DNA of 64,000 nucleotides, from assembly GCA_041752115.1 (NCBI GenBank), contig JBGSHS010000450.1:1-64000 (forward strand), given 5' to 3'. The position numbers and the translations under genes were made by a program. The stretch is from JAJRVM01 sp041752115. Lineage in GTDB: Bacteria; Planctomycetota; Planctomycetia; Pirellulales; Pirellulaceae. The notes below the pieces were generated by a model, which made no database searches, was not told the DNA's origin, and was given only the letters and a program-made list of their open reading frames with translations. Below are positions 35,373 to 44,324 of this stretch, one piece after another (positions within the stretch are counted from its first letter, which is position 1; the number at the start of each line of letters is the position of its first letter).

Positions 35373-37130
35373 CTACTTCACAAGTTTTAGCGGTCGGCTG
35401 TCGGCGATCTCGCGGAACACTTCGAACAGCCCGTCCCGATAGGCAGCTACCGACTGCCCGCCGGGAATGTTGAAGTGGCGCGACTTGGTGATTTCGGCCA
35501 CCGTCTCCATCAGGCCGGTATCGGCTCCGGCACCGAGGCTGATGGCCACGATTGGATAGTTCAAGGCTGCGGCTGCGTTGGCCTGGGCGATCACGCTGTC
35601 GTAGGCGGCGGAGATGTTATAGCTGCCGTTGTGCCAGTTCGCCTGACCATCGGTCATCAGCACTACCATCTTGAAAGCGCCGACTCGGCCGTGGTCCTCC
35701 AACTCAGCCAGTCCCGTCAGCATGCCGGCCCCGATGTTCGTGTAATCGTGGTAGTGACCGGCCTGGCGCTGGCTCGCAGTTTCGGCGACGAGCGCGAAGT
35801 TCTCGGTCAGGCCGACCTCCAGTTTGGCGTTTCCGTTGGCAGCGTCATAGACGACCAGGCCGATTCGGTCATTGGTGTCAACTTCGTTGATGTACTCCAT
35901 GAAGACATCCACGGCGTCTTTCACCGAAGTTACGGGTTGCGCGCTGACTTTCCATAGATCGGGGGTTGCCGCGTAGGACGACTGCTGCTCGAGCCAGTAG
36001 TTGACCAGGTTGGCATAGCCGAACTTGAAGCGGAAGCCGGCATTGACGTTCGTGCTGTTGGAGCGTCCGTAATCGATGAAGCTGTTCCAGCTGCCCGACG
36101 GATACGGATAGGGAACATCGTCGAGTCCCAAGGCGGTTTTGACCGTAGCACGGATGGTACCGGTGCTGAAATCGAACGGTTCACCGTAGTTGTAACCTTC
36201 GCCGCTCAGGTTGTTTCCCGACTTGACCCAGGCCCTGTAAATCGCCTTGCTGCGATAGGAGAACGTGCCGGTCGTGCCGGACAGGCTGTTGAACGTGCGA
36301 GTCGAATTGTCCGAGAACTTGAGCACCACGTTTTCCAATGGAAGTGTTGACGTGACGTAAATCTCGTTGTAACGGTACTCCACGGTAATCTGCGGCTGGG
36401 TGGCATCGGCGGGTGGATCACCATCCACGGTGATGTACTGTGGCTCGAACTGCATGTTGCCGTAGACAGGCGAGCCAAGTTCTTCATAGATCTGCTGCAG
36501 GCCGGCCATGATCGTATCGTAGCCGAAGGTTCCGATCGATTTCAGCTCGCTGTCATCGTTCATGGACCCTGAGAAGTCGAGCACGACGACGATATCGCGC
36601 GGCTGGTACATGGCGATCGCCCGTGATTCGACCGAGAACGATTCGCGGCCCAAGGCTCGCGCGAAGAAGAACGGCAGATTGGGGTAACGCATCGAAACGG
36701 AGATCGCCGATGGCAGCTGATCGGTCTGTTCCACCTGTCCGGTTTCCGGATTCCAGTCGCCCCAGAGAATTTCGTAGTCGTTGGCGTGTTCGGCGAGAAA
36801 CTCAGCCGTCAGCTGCACGAGTTCATCGTTGGTGTTGACGCTGTGCGGTTGACCCACCGGGTTGCGCACGAGGTACTCGATCACTGTTTCATTGGCCACA
36901 TCGGTTCCCTCGACCAGCCCGGCCGCTCCGGCCAGCGCTGCGGCGTCGACCGAGCGATCGAGCTCGGCTTGCATGGTGTACATGTAGCCGGTATCGATGG
37001 TCAGGGCCAGGATGGCCAACATGATGATCATCAGAAAAGCTGCCAGAACGATGATCGCTCCGCGGCGCTGGTGAAGTCTCCTTCGCCTGCCCGCCGAAGT
37101 TTGCCGATCAGCTTGCATGGATGTACGCAT
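35373..37130 (-). CDS. TadG-like von Willebrand (VWA) protein, copy 1
   Basis: 585 residues from an ATG at 37130 with GGAG 8 bases upstream. The N-terminus QRRGAIIVLAAFLMIIMLAILAL is a membrane anchor of the TadE/TadG type, followed by IDTGYMYTMQAELDRSVDAAALAGAAGL, the segment typical of TadG-like Flp-pilus pseudopilins. The VWA domain starts at about residue 190 with the metal-ion-dependent adhesion motif LDFSGSMNDDSEL. An Asp for metal binding appears in VLMTDGQANW. Length and composition match the neighbouring paralogue at 37825. Probably exposed on the cell surface, but no other tad genes are in view. Confidence 0.87.
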   Translation of the reverse strand: MRTSMQADRQTSAGRRRRLHQRRGAIIVLAAFLMIIMLAILALTIDTGYMYTMQAELDRSVDAAALAGAAGLVEGTDVANETVIEYLVRNPVGQPHSVNTNDELVQLTAEFLAEHANDYEILWGDWNPETGQVEQTDQLPSAISVSMRYPNLPFFFARALGRESFSVESRAIAMYQPRDIVVVLDFSGSMNDDSELKSIGTFGYDTIMAGLQQIYEELGSPVYGNMQFEPQYITVDGDPPADATQPQITVEYRYNEIYVTSTLPLENVVLKFSDNSTRTFNSLSGTTGTFSYRSKAIYRAWVKSGNNLSGEGYNYGEPFDFSTGTIRATVKTALGLDDVPYPYPSGSWNSFIDYGRSNSTNVNAGFRFKFGYANLVNYWLEQQSSYAATPDLWKVSAQPVTSVKDAVDVFMEYINEVDTNDRIGLVVYDAANGNAKLEVGLTENFALVAETASQRQAGHYHDYTNIGAGMLTGLAELEDHGRVGAFKMVVLMTDGQANWHNGSYNISAAYDSVIAQANAAAALNYPIVAISLGAGADTGLMETVAEITKSRHFNIPGGQSVAAYRDGLFEVFREIADSRPLKLVK

Positions 37131-37215
37131 GGCTTGACTCCGCCGCGAAATGCCAGAACTGACTGTAGGCGAACGCTAGGTTCTAGATGAGAGATCCACA
37201 CGGGATCGTGTCCAT

Positions 37216-37226
37216 CTAAAACATAG
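37216..37226 (-). promoter_or_regulatory. Shared upstream motif of VWA copy 1
   Basis: CTAAAACATAG on the plus strand (CTATGTTTTAG on the minus strand) lies 86 bases upstream of the VWA copy 1 start. The same 11 bases lie 83 bases upstream of copy 2. The TATGTT part resembles a -10 box. Confidence 0.5.
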
Positions 37227-37781
37227 GTCACGCGTGGGTGATGCGTTTGCCTGGGCGGCGGAGTTTTTTCGGAAATTCTTCGGTACGACTCCCCTGCACT
37301 GCTCCTGCCGTACGGATTGTAGCGGCGGGGGCACGTGGCGAGTGCGTCGCGTCGAAGTCGCGAGTTGTGCGCTGTTTACGCGTCGGCTTTTTCACACGGC
37401 GTGCACCGAGCCGACGGCAGAACCGTTGGCGGCGGTGACCTGAGTGATTGTCAAGACGCGTGTCGTCAGGCTGATGTGCCAGTGGACCATGTTGCCCCAC
37501 GTCCCAGCCGGCACTGCTTAGTGGCTGTGCGATGTTTGCATCGCGGGTCGAGTTGTCAGAAATCACCGTGAAACGATGCGTTGAACAAGAGATGTTCAAC
37601 AACCGCGTTGGGTACCTGGCTCAGTCTTCCAAGAGAGAGGACGGCTGGGCGGCGGGGCCGAATGCCCGTGACAACCCGACCAATCACACCGGGCGATCGC
37701 GACCGACCGCCACCCAGCTCGTCAAGGACCCAACATTCCGGCGGCTGGCCGCCGGAGCGGACGCTCGATGACGTCCTCGGG

Positions 37782-37802
37782 GCCGCGGCAGCGTGCCGCG
37801 GC
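37782..37802. terminator. Short GC-rich hairpin past VWA copy 2
   Basis: Two perfect 9-base arms, 37782-37790 and 37794-37802, with a 3-base loop. It lies 22 bases past the 3' end of the leftward VWA copy 2. It lacks a T-run, so termination is likely but not certain. Confidence 0.5.
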
Positions 37803-37824
37803 TACTCACGATCGTGCTCGTCGA

Positions 37825-39582
37825 TTAGTGCACCAGCTTCAGCGGTCGATTGTCGGCGATATCGCGGAAGACCTCGAACAGCCCTTCGCGATAGGCCGCG
37901 ACCGAAGCGCCACCTGGAACATTGAACGTTCGTGACTCGGTGATCTCTGCCACCTGGTTCATCAGGCTGACGTCGGCGTTCACTCCCAGGCTGATCGTGA
38001 CGATCGGGAAGTTAAGACCTGCCGAGGCGTAGGCTTCCGAGATCACATGGTTCACGGCAGCGGTCGTGTCATAGACACCGTTGTGCCAGTTCGCATTGCC
38101 GTCGGTCATCAACACGATCATCTTGAAGGCCATCGTGCGGCCGTTCTGTTCCAGTTCGCGACGGCCTGCTTCCATGCCTGCGCCGATGTTCGTGTAGTTG
38201 TGATAGTGACCCGCCTGGCGATGACGCATCAAGTCGGCCACCAGCGCCAGGTTGGTTGTCAAGGGCGTTTCTACCAGCGCGTTGCCGTCGGGGCCGTCGT
38301 AGACGATCAAGGCCACGCGATCGTTCGTGTCAACTTGCTGGATGTAATCCATGAACACGTCGACGGAGTCTTTCACAGCGGTCACCGGCTCGGCGCTCAC
38401 CTTCCACAGATCGGGCGTCTGATACGAGGCCGGTTGCTGTGCCAACCAGTAGCTGATCAGGTTGGCGTACCCGAACTTGTACTTGAATCCGGCATTGGAA
38501 TTGGCGCTGTCATTTCGGCCATAGTCGATGAAGCTGTTCCAGCTGCCTGATGGATATGGATAGGGGACCGTGTCGAGGCCGAGGGCCGCCTTGATCGTGC
38601 TGCGGATCGTCGTGGAGCTGAAGTCGAACGGTTCACCATACTCGAAACCTTCGCCGCTGAGGTTGTTGCCCGACTTGACCCACGTCCGGTAGATCGCTTT
38701 CCCATTGTAGGAGAACGTGCCGGTTGTGCCTGACAGGCCGCTGAACTTCCTGGTGGTATTGTCCGAGAACTTCAGCACCACGTTGTCCAGCGGCAAGGTG
38801 GAGGTCACGTAGACGGCATTGTAGCGGTACTCCACCGTAATCTGGGGCTGAGTGGCATCCAACGGGGGCTGCCCTTCCACCGTGATATACTGTGGCTCGA
38901 ACTCCAGATCGCCGTACTGCGGCGAGCCCAGTTGCGCGTACATCTGCTGCAGGTTGTTCATGACGTTGGTGAAACCGAGCTTGGAAACAGCCTGCAGTTC
39001 GCTGTCATCGTTCATCGAGCCGGAGAAATCGAGCACCAGGGCGATGTCGCGTGGCTGATACATGGCGATCGCCTGCGACTCGATCGAAAAGCTCCCCTTG
39101 CCGAGCACACGGCCGAAGAACAGTGGCAAGTTCGGATAACGCATCGAAACGGCGATAGCGGAAGGATACTGCGAGACCGGTTCCAACTGTCCGGTGACCG
39201 CGTTCCAGTTGCCGATCTGCACGTCGTAATCGCTGCCGTGGTCTGCCAGGAATTGTGACGTGAACTCCGCCAGGCGTTCGTCGGTGATCGCTCCTTCCGA
39301 ACTTCCCACAGGATTGCGCACCAGGTATTCCACAACCTTGTCACTGGCCTGTTGCGTACCATCGACCAGCGAAGCGGCGCCAGCCAGAGCGGCAGCATCA
39401 ACGGACCGATCCAGCTCGGTCTGCATGGTATACATGTACCCGGTGTCAATGCTGAGTGCTAACAACCCCATTAACACGATCATCAAGATGGCGGTCAGCA
39501 CGATGATCGCTCCACGTCGTCGCTTGAGAACACGACGCGCGCTGTCAAAGTGCCCAGTCTGATGACAGACTCGATTGCGCAT
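37825..39582 (-). CDS. TadG-like von Willebrand (VWA) protein, copy 2
   Basis: 585 residues from the ATG at 39582 (AGGAG 7 bases upstream). It is the same length as copy 1 and closely alike throughout. The anchor is KRRRGAIIVLTAILMIVLMG, then SIDTGYMYTMQTELDRSVDA. The VWA motif is LDFSGSMNDDSEL and a metal Asp lies in VLMTDGNANW. The proteins differ at many scattered sites, which argues for an old tandem duplication rather than an assembly error. The region between the two genes keeps only short conserved motifs. Probably a surface or pilus-associated protein. The partner proteins are not in view. Confidence 0.87.
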   Translation of the reverse strand: MRNRVCHQTGHFDSARRVLKRRRGAIIVLTAILMIVLMGLLALSIDTGYMYTMQTELDRSVDAAALAGAASLVDGTQQASDKVVEYLVRNPVGSSEGAITDERLAEFTSQFLADHGSDYDVQIGNWNAVTGQLEPVSQYPSAIAVSMRYPNLPLFFGRVLGKGSFSIESQAIAMYQPRDIALVLDFSGSMNDDSELQAVSKLGFTNVMNNLQQMYAQLGSPQYGDLEFEPQYITVEGQPPLDATQPQITVEYRYNAVYVTSTLPLDNVVLKFSDNTTRKFSGLSGTTGTFSYNGKAIYRTWVKSGNNLSGEGFEYGEPFDFSSTTIRSTIKAALGLDTVPYPYPSGSWNSFIDYGRNDSANSNAGFKYKFGYANLISYWLAQQPASYQTPDLWKVSAEPVTAVKDSVDVFMDYIQQVDTNDRVALIVYDGPDGNALVETPLTTNLALVADLMRHRQAGHYHNYTNIGAGMEAGRRELEQNGRTMAFKMIVLMTDGNANWHNGVYDTTAAVNHVISEAYASAGLNFPIVTISLGVNADVSLMNQVAEITESRTFNVPGGASVAAYREGLFEVFRDIADNRPLKLVH

Positions 39583-39664
39583 GACTAGACTCCTGGCTAA
39601 GATGAGATATGCGACGACAAGACTGAATTTGGACTGGGTTGTCCGCAATGCGCGTGAGATCTAA

Positions 39665-39675
39665 CTAAAACATAG
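39665..39675 (-). promoter_or_regulatory. Shared upstream motif of VWA copy 2
   Basis: The same 11 bases as at 37216-37226, here 83 bases upstream of the copy 2 start. On the minus strand the sequence TTGCAA lies 15 bases before TATGTT, a short spacing for a -35/-10 pair. Confidence 0.5.
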
Positions 39676-39837
39676 CATACGTCTGGCCATTGCAACGGAT
39701 AATTTTTTGGCCGTTTCGCACTGCTCTGCCGGTTGTGTCGCCATACCAGGGGGAGGAGGGTCGATGCGCAGTGGTTGGACAGGGTGGGTCCGTGTGGGAC
39801 GAAGGCGCCGCGGACGCCAGCATCTGGAAACGGGTGT

Positions 39838-40833
39838 TCAGGAATGAGCAGCGGTTTGACCGTTGTCGCCAGTCTCTTCCAGAAACACTCCCATGCGGCG
39901 GAATTTCTCGTACCGCTGCTGCAGCAGCGTCGCAGAATCGATGACCAGCAGTTCGCGCAGTGTCTTGACCAGGTACATCTTCAGACGCGTTGCCATTTGG
40001 TGCGGGTCGCGGTGTGCTCCCCCGAGCGGCTCCTGGATGACAGTATCCACAATGCCGAATTCCAACAGGTCTTTCGAGGTGAACCGCAGGGCGCCGGCGG
40101 CCTTCTCTGCGTATTCGTGGCTCTTCCACAAGATACCAGCGCAGCCTTCGGGACTGATCACGCTATAGTAAGCATGTTGCAGAACGGCAACACGGTCTCC
40201 CACTCCGATTCCCAGCGCGCCGCCACTCCCCCCTTCCCCGATCACGACGCAGATAATAGGTGTGGAGAGTCGCGACATGTCGTGCATATTCTCGGCGATG
40301 GCCCAGGCTTGCCCCCGTTCTTCGGCACCGATGCCAGGATACGCTCCGGGGGTGTCGATGAAGCAGATGATCGGCAGCCCGAATTTGGCCGCCATGCGCA
40401 TTTTCGACATGGCTTTGCGATAGCCTTCCGGGTGCGCGCAGCCGAAATAGCAGGCAGTGCGTTCTTTGTAGGTACGCCCTTTTTCGTGGCCGATGACCAT
40501 CACTTTGCGCTGATCCAGCTTGGCGAAGCCCGTGAGGATCGCGCGATCGTCGCCGAAGAGGCGGTCTCCATGCAGCTCGACGAACTCGTCGAACACCAAT
40601 CCCAGGTAACTGCTGGTATGAGGGCGATCTTTGTGCCGAGCCACCTGGACCGTCTCCCACGGGGACAGATGATCGTACACGTTCTTCATCACGTCAGCCA
40701 ACTCGCGTCGCAGCTGGCGAACTTCCTCTTCCTTGCCCGGATCCTCACTGGCGGATTGCAGCAATTTCTGCAGTCTGATTTCCAGCTCATAAACGGGTTG
40801 TTCGAAGGCGAGACCAGGAGTTGGTGTTTCCAT
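39838..40833 (-). CDS. accA: Acetyl-CoA carboxylase carboxyltransferase subunit alpha
   Basis: About 331 residues from the ATG at 40833; a TTG at 40869 is possible. With AccD it transfers the carboxyl group from biotin to acetyl-CoA, the first step of fatty acid synthesis. The N-terminus FEQPVYELEIRLQ is typical. Then come RPHTSSYLGLVFDEFVELHGDR, GHEKGRTYKER, GLPIICFIDTPGAYPGIGAEERGQ and VIGEGGSGGALGI, all part of the family's crotonase-fold active site. The gene stands alone on the minus strand; accD is not adjacent. Confidence 0.95.
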   Translation of the reverse strand: METPTPGLAFEQPVYELEIRLQKLLQSASEDPGKEEEVRQLRRELADVMKNVYDHLSPWETVQVARHKDRPHTSSYLGLVFDEFVELHGDRLFGDDRAILTGFAKLDQRKVMVIGHEKGRTYKERTACYFGCAHPEGYRKAMSKMRMAAKFGLPIICFIDTPGAYPGIGAEERGQAWAIAENMHDMSRLSTPIICVVIGEGGSGGALGIGVGDRVAVLQHAYYSVISPEGCAGILWKSHEYAEKAAGALRFTSKDLLEFGIVDTVIQEPLGGAHRDPHQMATRLKMYLVKTLRELLVIDSATLLQQRYEKFRRMGVFLEETGDNGQTAAHS

Positions 40834-40966
40834 AGCGATTGATGTCGGCTTGAGGTTGCTGGATTTCAATGTTGAGTGATCGTCGCGTCGGAGATCTGGT
40901 TTGGCAGTGCCCGTTGGTTTTGCACGAGATGATCAGATCAGCGTGCTGCAACCGGCCCATGCTCGC

Positions 40967-41839
40967 TCATGGGGAGGCCCCTTGTTCCCCTTCCGACGGT
41001 GGGCGGGGGGCCGAGCGAAAGATCCGCACGGCATGGAAAAACCGCAGGAATTCGTCCATCGACTGGGGACGCTGTGTCGGGTCCTTGGCCATCATCATCG
41101 CGACCAGATCACTGAAGTCGGGAGTCACGTTCTTATTGCCGCCCGCTGCGACCGGCACCGGGGCCGTCAGGTGTTTGCGGAGCAGGTCTTCCGGGCTCAC
41201 GCCGGTGAACGGGAGCTTACCCGTGACCAGCTCATACAGGGAACAGCCGAAGCTGTAGATGTCGGCGCGGGCGTCCAGAGCCTTACCGCGAATCTGTTCG
41301 GGGGCCATGTAGCTGCGCGTCCCTTGAACCTTGGTCCGTCCGCCAAACAGCTTGCTCAGTCCCGTGCGCATGCGGCTCGCCAAGGCGAAATCAATCACCT
41401 TGACCTCCCCGTGATCATTGACCAGGAAGTTATCGGGCTTGATGTCGCGATGCACCCAGCCTTTCTCGTGAAGGTGTTGGAGACCGGCGGCCGCGTCCAG
41501 TATGATCTGGTGGGTCATGTAGGCGAACGAATCCAGCCCCTGGCGGATCAGCATCTTGATGTTCTTTCCCGGATGATACTCCATGACCAGGTAGGCGATG
41601 GAGCGATCAATACCGAAATCGAACATCTCGATCACTTTGGGATGGTGGAGCTCCCGCCCCACTTCCAACTCGTGCCTGAGGTAAGCGATTTCCTCTTTGC
41701 TGCCGCGGATCTCTGGCTGCAGATATTTGATCGCCACACGCTTCTCGTCTCGAATCCCTTCCCAAACCTGACAGGTGGCGCCTGCCCGAATGAGTCGTAT
41801 CATGCGATACGGACCGAGAAACTCGCGACCACTAACCAC
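40967..41839 (-). CDS. Soluble Ser/Thr protein kinase with DFA in place of DFG
   Basis: At least 290 residues; GTG at 41839 is the most likely start because the longer frame (to 42091) overlaps the glycosyltransferase gene by 166 bases. The kinase has the ATP lysine in RVAIKYLQP, the catalytic loop HRDIKPDN, the activation segment VIDFALAS, where the usual DFG is DFA, then GTRSYMAPEQIRG and DIYSFGCSLYELVTGKLPF. There is no membrane segment or extracellular domain, unlike PknB-type receptors. The overlap or tight spacing with the glycosyltransferase upstream suggests co-transcription. Confidence 0.87.
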   Translation of the reverse strand: MVSGREFLGPYRMIRLIRAGATCQVWEGIRDEKRVAIKYLQPEIRGSKEEIAYLRHELEVGRELHHPKVIEMFDFGIDRSIAYLVMEYHPGKNIKMLIRQGLDSFAYMTHQIILDAAAGLQHLHEKGWVHRDIKPDNFLVNDHGEVKVIDFALASRMRTGLSKLFGGRTKVQGTRSYMAPEQIRGKALDARADIYSFGCSLYELVTGKLPFTGVSPEDLLRKHLTAPVPVAAGGNKNVTPDFSDLVAMMMAKDPTQRPQSMDEFLRFFHAVRIFRSAPRPPSEGEQGASP

Positions 41840-41925
41840 GGATGCGCTTTCACTGCAGTGACGGCCGGAAGTCGTCCGGCCCGTCGGGGCCGCGACTCCC
41901 CGGCCTGGGCCAAGGTGCGTACAGT

Positions 41926-43149
41926 CTACTCGAAGCCCCCCGGTGGTGAAAGGTCTACCTCCTCCGGGGATGGATTGCCCCGTCGATCCGCCGATTCGGC
42001 CAGCAGACGTTCGTACAGGGCGTGGAGCTGACGACTCATCTCCTGATGACAGAATTGGCGGGTGAATCGTGCCCGGCCGTTCGCTCCCCACTGCTGCCGC
42101 TTCTGGGGATTCTGGGCCAGATCGACGATGGCGTCGGCCAGCGGCTGGACGCTGCAGGGGACCAGTAGATGTCCGGTGATATCCGGCAGCACGACTTCGC
42201 GTGCACCGTCAATGTCATAGCTGATCACGGGCCTGCCGGCGATGAGCGCTTGCGGGAGGGCGCGGGCCAGACCTTCCCGCAGGCTGGCGTGGATCAGGAA
42301 GTCCATCGCGCCTATCAGCGGTGCGATCCGCTGGGGGCTGACCAGGCCCGTGAAGTGGAAGTGTTCCGTCAGGCCGGCCTCGGCGATTTGCTGCTGCAGT
42401 GCCGGACGCAGGATGCCGTCTCCGACAAACAGGAAGTGGACCTGGTGGCAGCGTGCGATCACGCTTGCCGCCGCTTGAATCACGTACTGATGCCCTTTCA
42501 GATGGAACAGCCGGGCGATCTTCCCCACGACGACGTCTTCGTCGCGCAGTCCGAGTTCACGGCGTACCGCCTCGCGGTGTTGTGCGGCGTCGAGAAAGGG
42601 AGCGACGTCCATGCCACTGTAGATCGTCGAGAACTTCTCGCGCGGAGCCACGCCGGCCGCGACCAGCAGATGGGTCATGGCATCCGCCACGCTGACCAGA
42701 TGATGGCACCGTCGGGCGGCCACTGACTCGCACCAGCGACAGAAGCTGCGGGCCGCGGCACGCTGGTAGTCGTGAAACGGAGCTCCATGCACCGTATGAA
42801 CGATGGCAGGGATGCCTAAAGACGACGCGGCAAGCCGTCCCAGAATGCCTGCCTTGGCGCTGTGCGTGTGGACAACGTCGGGTTGGAAGGCACGCAGCTC
42901 CGCTTTGAGCGCGCGGTAGCCACACAGGTCGTGCCAGGGTTGGATCGGACGCAGCAACGAGGGGAGCAATCTGACCGGAACCTCCCCTGCTCCGTCACGC
43001 GCCAGCAAGTCTCCTTCCGGGCCGATCGACGGTCCCGTAATCAGGATCACGTCATCACCGAACAGCCGCACGGCATCCTTGCAGCTGAGCAGCGTGTTCT
43101 CCTGAGCGCCCCCGACAATCATGCGCGTGATGACATGTGCGATCCGCAT
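41926..43149 (-). CDS. Glycosyltransferase family 4 protein
   Basis: About 407 residues from the ATG at 43149. It begins with MRIAHVITRMIVGGAQENTLL, the typical GT4 N-terminus with a glycine-rich donor loop. Other marks are VVHTHSAKAGILGRLAA and IVHTVHGAPFHDYQ, then the C-terminal donor-binding region with FLIHASLREGLARALPQALIAGRPVISYD, whose Glu pairs with the nucleotide sugar. Its predicted role is a retaining transfer onto a surface glycan or lipid. The substrate is unknown. The kinase follows on the same strand, 86 bases downstream. Confidence 0.88.
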   Translation of the reverse strand: MRIAHVITRMIVGGAQENTLLSCKDAVRLFGDDVILITGPSIGPEGDLLARDGAGEVPVRLLPSLLRPIQPWHDLCGYRALKAELRAFQPDVVHTHSAKAGILGRLAASSLGIPAIVHTVHGAPFHDYQRAAARSFCRWCESVAARRCHHLVSVADAMTHLLVAAGVAPREKFSTIYSGMDVAPFLDAAQHREAVRRELGLRDEDVVVGKIARLFHLKGHQYVIQAAASVIARCHQVHFLFVGDGILRPALQQQIAEAGLTEHFHFTGLVSPQRIAPLIGAMDFLIHASLREGLARALPQALIAGRPVISYDIDGAREVVLPDITGHLLVPCSVQPLADAIVDLAQNPQKRQQWGANGRARFTRQFCHQEMSRQLHALYERLLAESADRRGNPSPEEVDLSPPGGFE

Positions 43150-43266
43150 GCGTGTGACCTGCCACTGGAAGTGGTGAGTTATTCGAGTCGTTCGGGCGGA
43201 GGGCCTGCCTGGTCCGCCTACCTCTTCTGAACCAGGGTGACAACGTCCTGCCACCACGTGGGATCG

Positions 43267-44076
43267 TTATTCTCCATCCCCCTGCTCTCCCCTCCCCTCC
43301 TCTCCGCCCGGCGTCCGACCGGTGAGCTCGCCATAGCGTACCAGCAGCAGTGTCAAGCCGTGCGCTGGAGCCGTGGGGCCGGCCGCTGACCGGTCCAGGC
43401 CGGCCAGCACACTGCGCATCCACTCGGCGGACCGTTCGCCACGTCCGACCATGACGAGCGACCCGACAATGTTGCGAACCATGTTGTAGAGGAATCCGTT
43501 GGCTTCGATTTCGATGACCATCCGCTCGCTGTGATCATGGCTCACCCGCTGCACGGTCAGCTCACGTACCGTCCGGACGCTGGTCTTACGCGGTGCTCCG
43601 GCCGCCTCAAAGCTGCGGAAATCGTGAGTTCCCAGCAGGTGCTCTGCCCCCTGCGACATCCGCTCGACATCCAGCGTCTGCGGCACGTACCAGCAGAACG
43701 CACGCGAAAACAAGTCCCGATGCACTCCTTCCTGGATCTGATACCGGTATCGCTTGGCCGTCGCGCAGCGGATGGCGTGAAAGTCGAGCGCCGCTTCCGT
43801 TATCTCCCTTACGAAAATATCGTCCGGAGTGTTTGCGTTGATCGCTCGACGCAGGACGTCGGGGCCCAGCCGGGTAGCACAGCGGAAGCTGGCCACCTGC
43901 CCCAGCGCGTGGACTCCTGCATCCGTCCGGCCGCTGCCGGTGACCTGGACCCGACTGCCGACAATGCGTTGCAGGGCCTCTTCCAGCGTTCCCTGCACGG
44001 TGGCCTTGCCCGGCTGCAGCTGCCACCCGCAATAGGCGGTTCCCTCGTAGGCGAGCGTCATCTTGTAGCAGCGCAT
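43267..44076 (-). CDS. truA: tRNA pseudouridine(38-40) synthase
   Basis: 269 residues from the ATG at 44076 (GAGG site about 9 bases upstream). TruA isomerises uridines 38-40 of tRNA. The N-terminus KMTLAYEGTAYCGWQLQPG matches the family. The catalytic Asp lies in GSGRTDAGVHALGQVASF. Other marks are FHAIRCATAKRYRYQI and the near C-terminal region FLYNMVRNIVGSLV. The last 20 residues (TPGGEEGRGEQGDGE) are an acidic tail not needed for the core. It is upstream of the glycosyltransferase on the same strand. Confidence 0.93.
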   Translation of the reverse strand: MRCYKMTLAYEGTAYCGWQLQPGKATVQGTLEEALQRIVGSRVQVTGSGRTDAGVHALGQVASFRCATRLGPDVLRRAINANTPDDIFVREITEAALDFHAIRCATAKRYRYQIQEGVHRDLFSRAFCWYVPQTLDVERMSQGAEHLLGTHDFRSFEAAGAPRKTSVRTVRELTVQRVSHDHSERMVIEIEANGFLYNMVRNIVGSLVMVGRGERSAEWMRSVLAGLDRSAAGPTAPAHGLTLLLVRYGELTGRTPGGEEGRGEQGDGE

Positions 44077-44253
44077 CGAATACGCCTCGCGATCCACCCC
44101 CGCAACAGCCCGGCCCCCACAATGATCCCAGGAAAACGACGCTCCCAGGAAAACGTCCCGGCATACGTCATGGTCCCTCGTCCCGCCGAGAACCGCCCAG
44201 TATAGAGATCCGGCGCCGTCCGGGACAGCAGGCGGAGAAACGACGCACGACAA

Positions 44254-44286
44254 GAGCCCTCGCGCGGTGACGCCACGCGAGGGCTC
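44254..44286. terminator. Hairpin downstream of the TIGR03000 gene
   Basis: Perfect 11-base arms at 44254-44264 and 44276-44286 (GAGCCCTCGCG and its reverse complement), 38 bases past the 3' end of the leftward TIGR03000 gene. On that strand the stem is followed by TTGTCG. It is a plausible terminator. Confidence 0.7.
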
Positions 44287-44324
44287 GTTCGCCGTGATTC
44301 ACAAGGAGCGTTGCTCGGGATGAT

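Larger units (their letters stand above)
37131..37824. other. Intergenic region between the two VWA paralogues
   Basis: About 690 bases with no gene recognised. It holds the CTAAAACATAG motif (separate entry), a short perfect inverted repeat at 37782-37802 just past the 3' end of copy 2, and GC-rich DNA. It looks like a duplicated promoter region joined to spacer. Confidence 0.45.

Noticed and set aside
35373..39582. Assembly duplication as the source of the two VWA genes
   Set aside because: The two copies differ throughout in protein and DNA, and the spacers are unlike each other, so they are true diverged paralogues.
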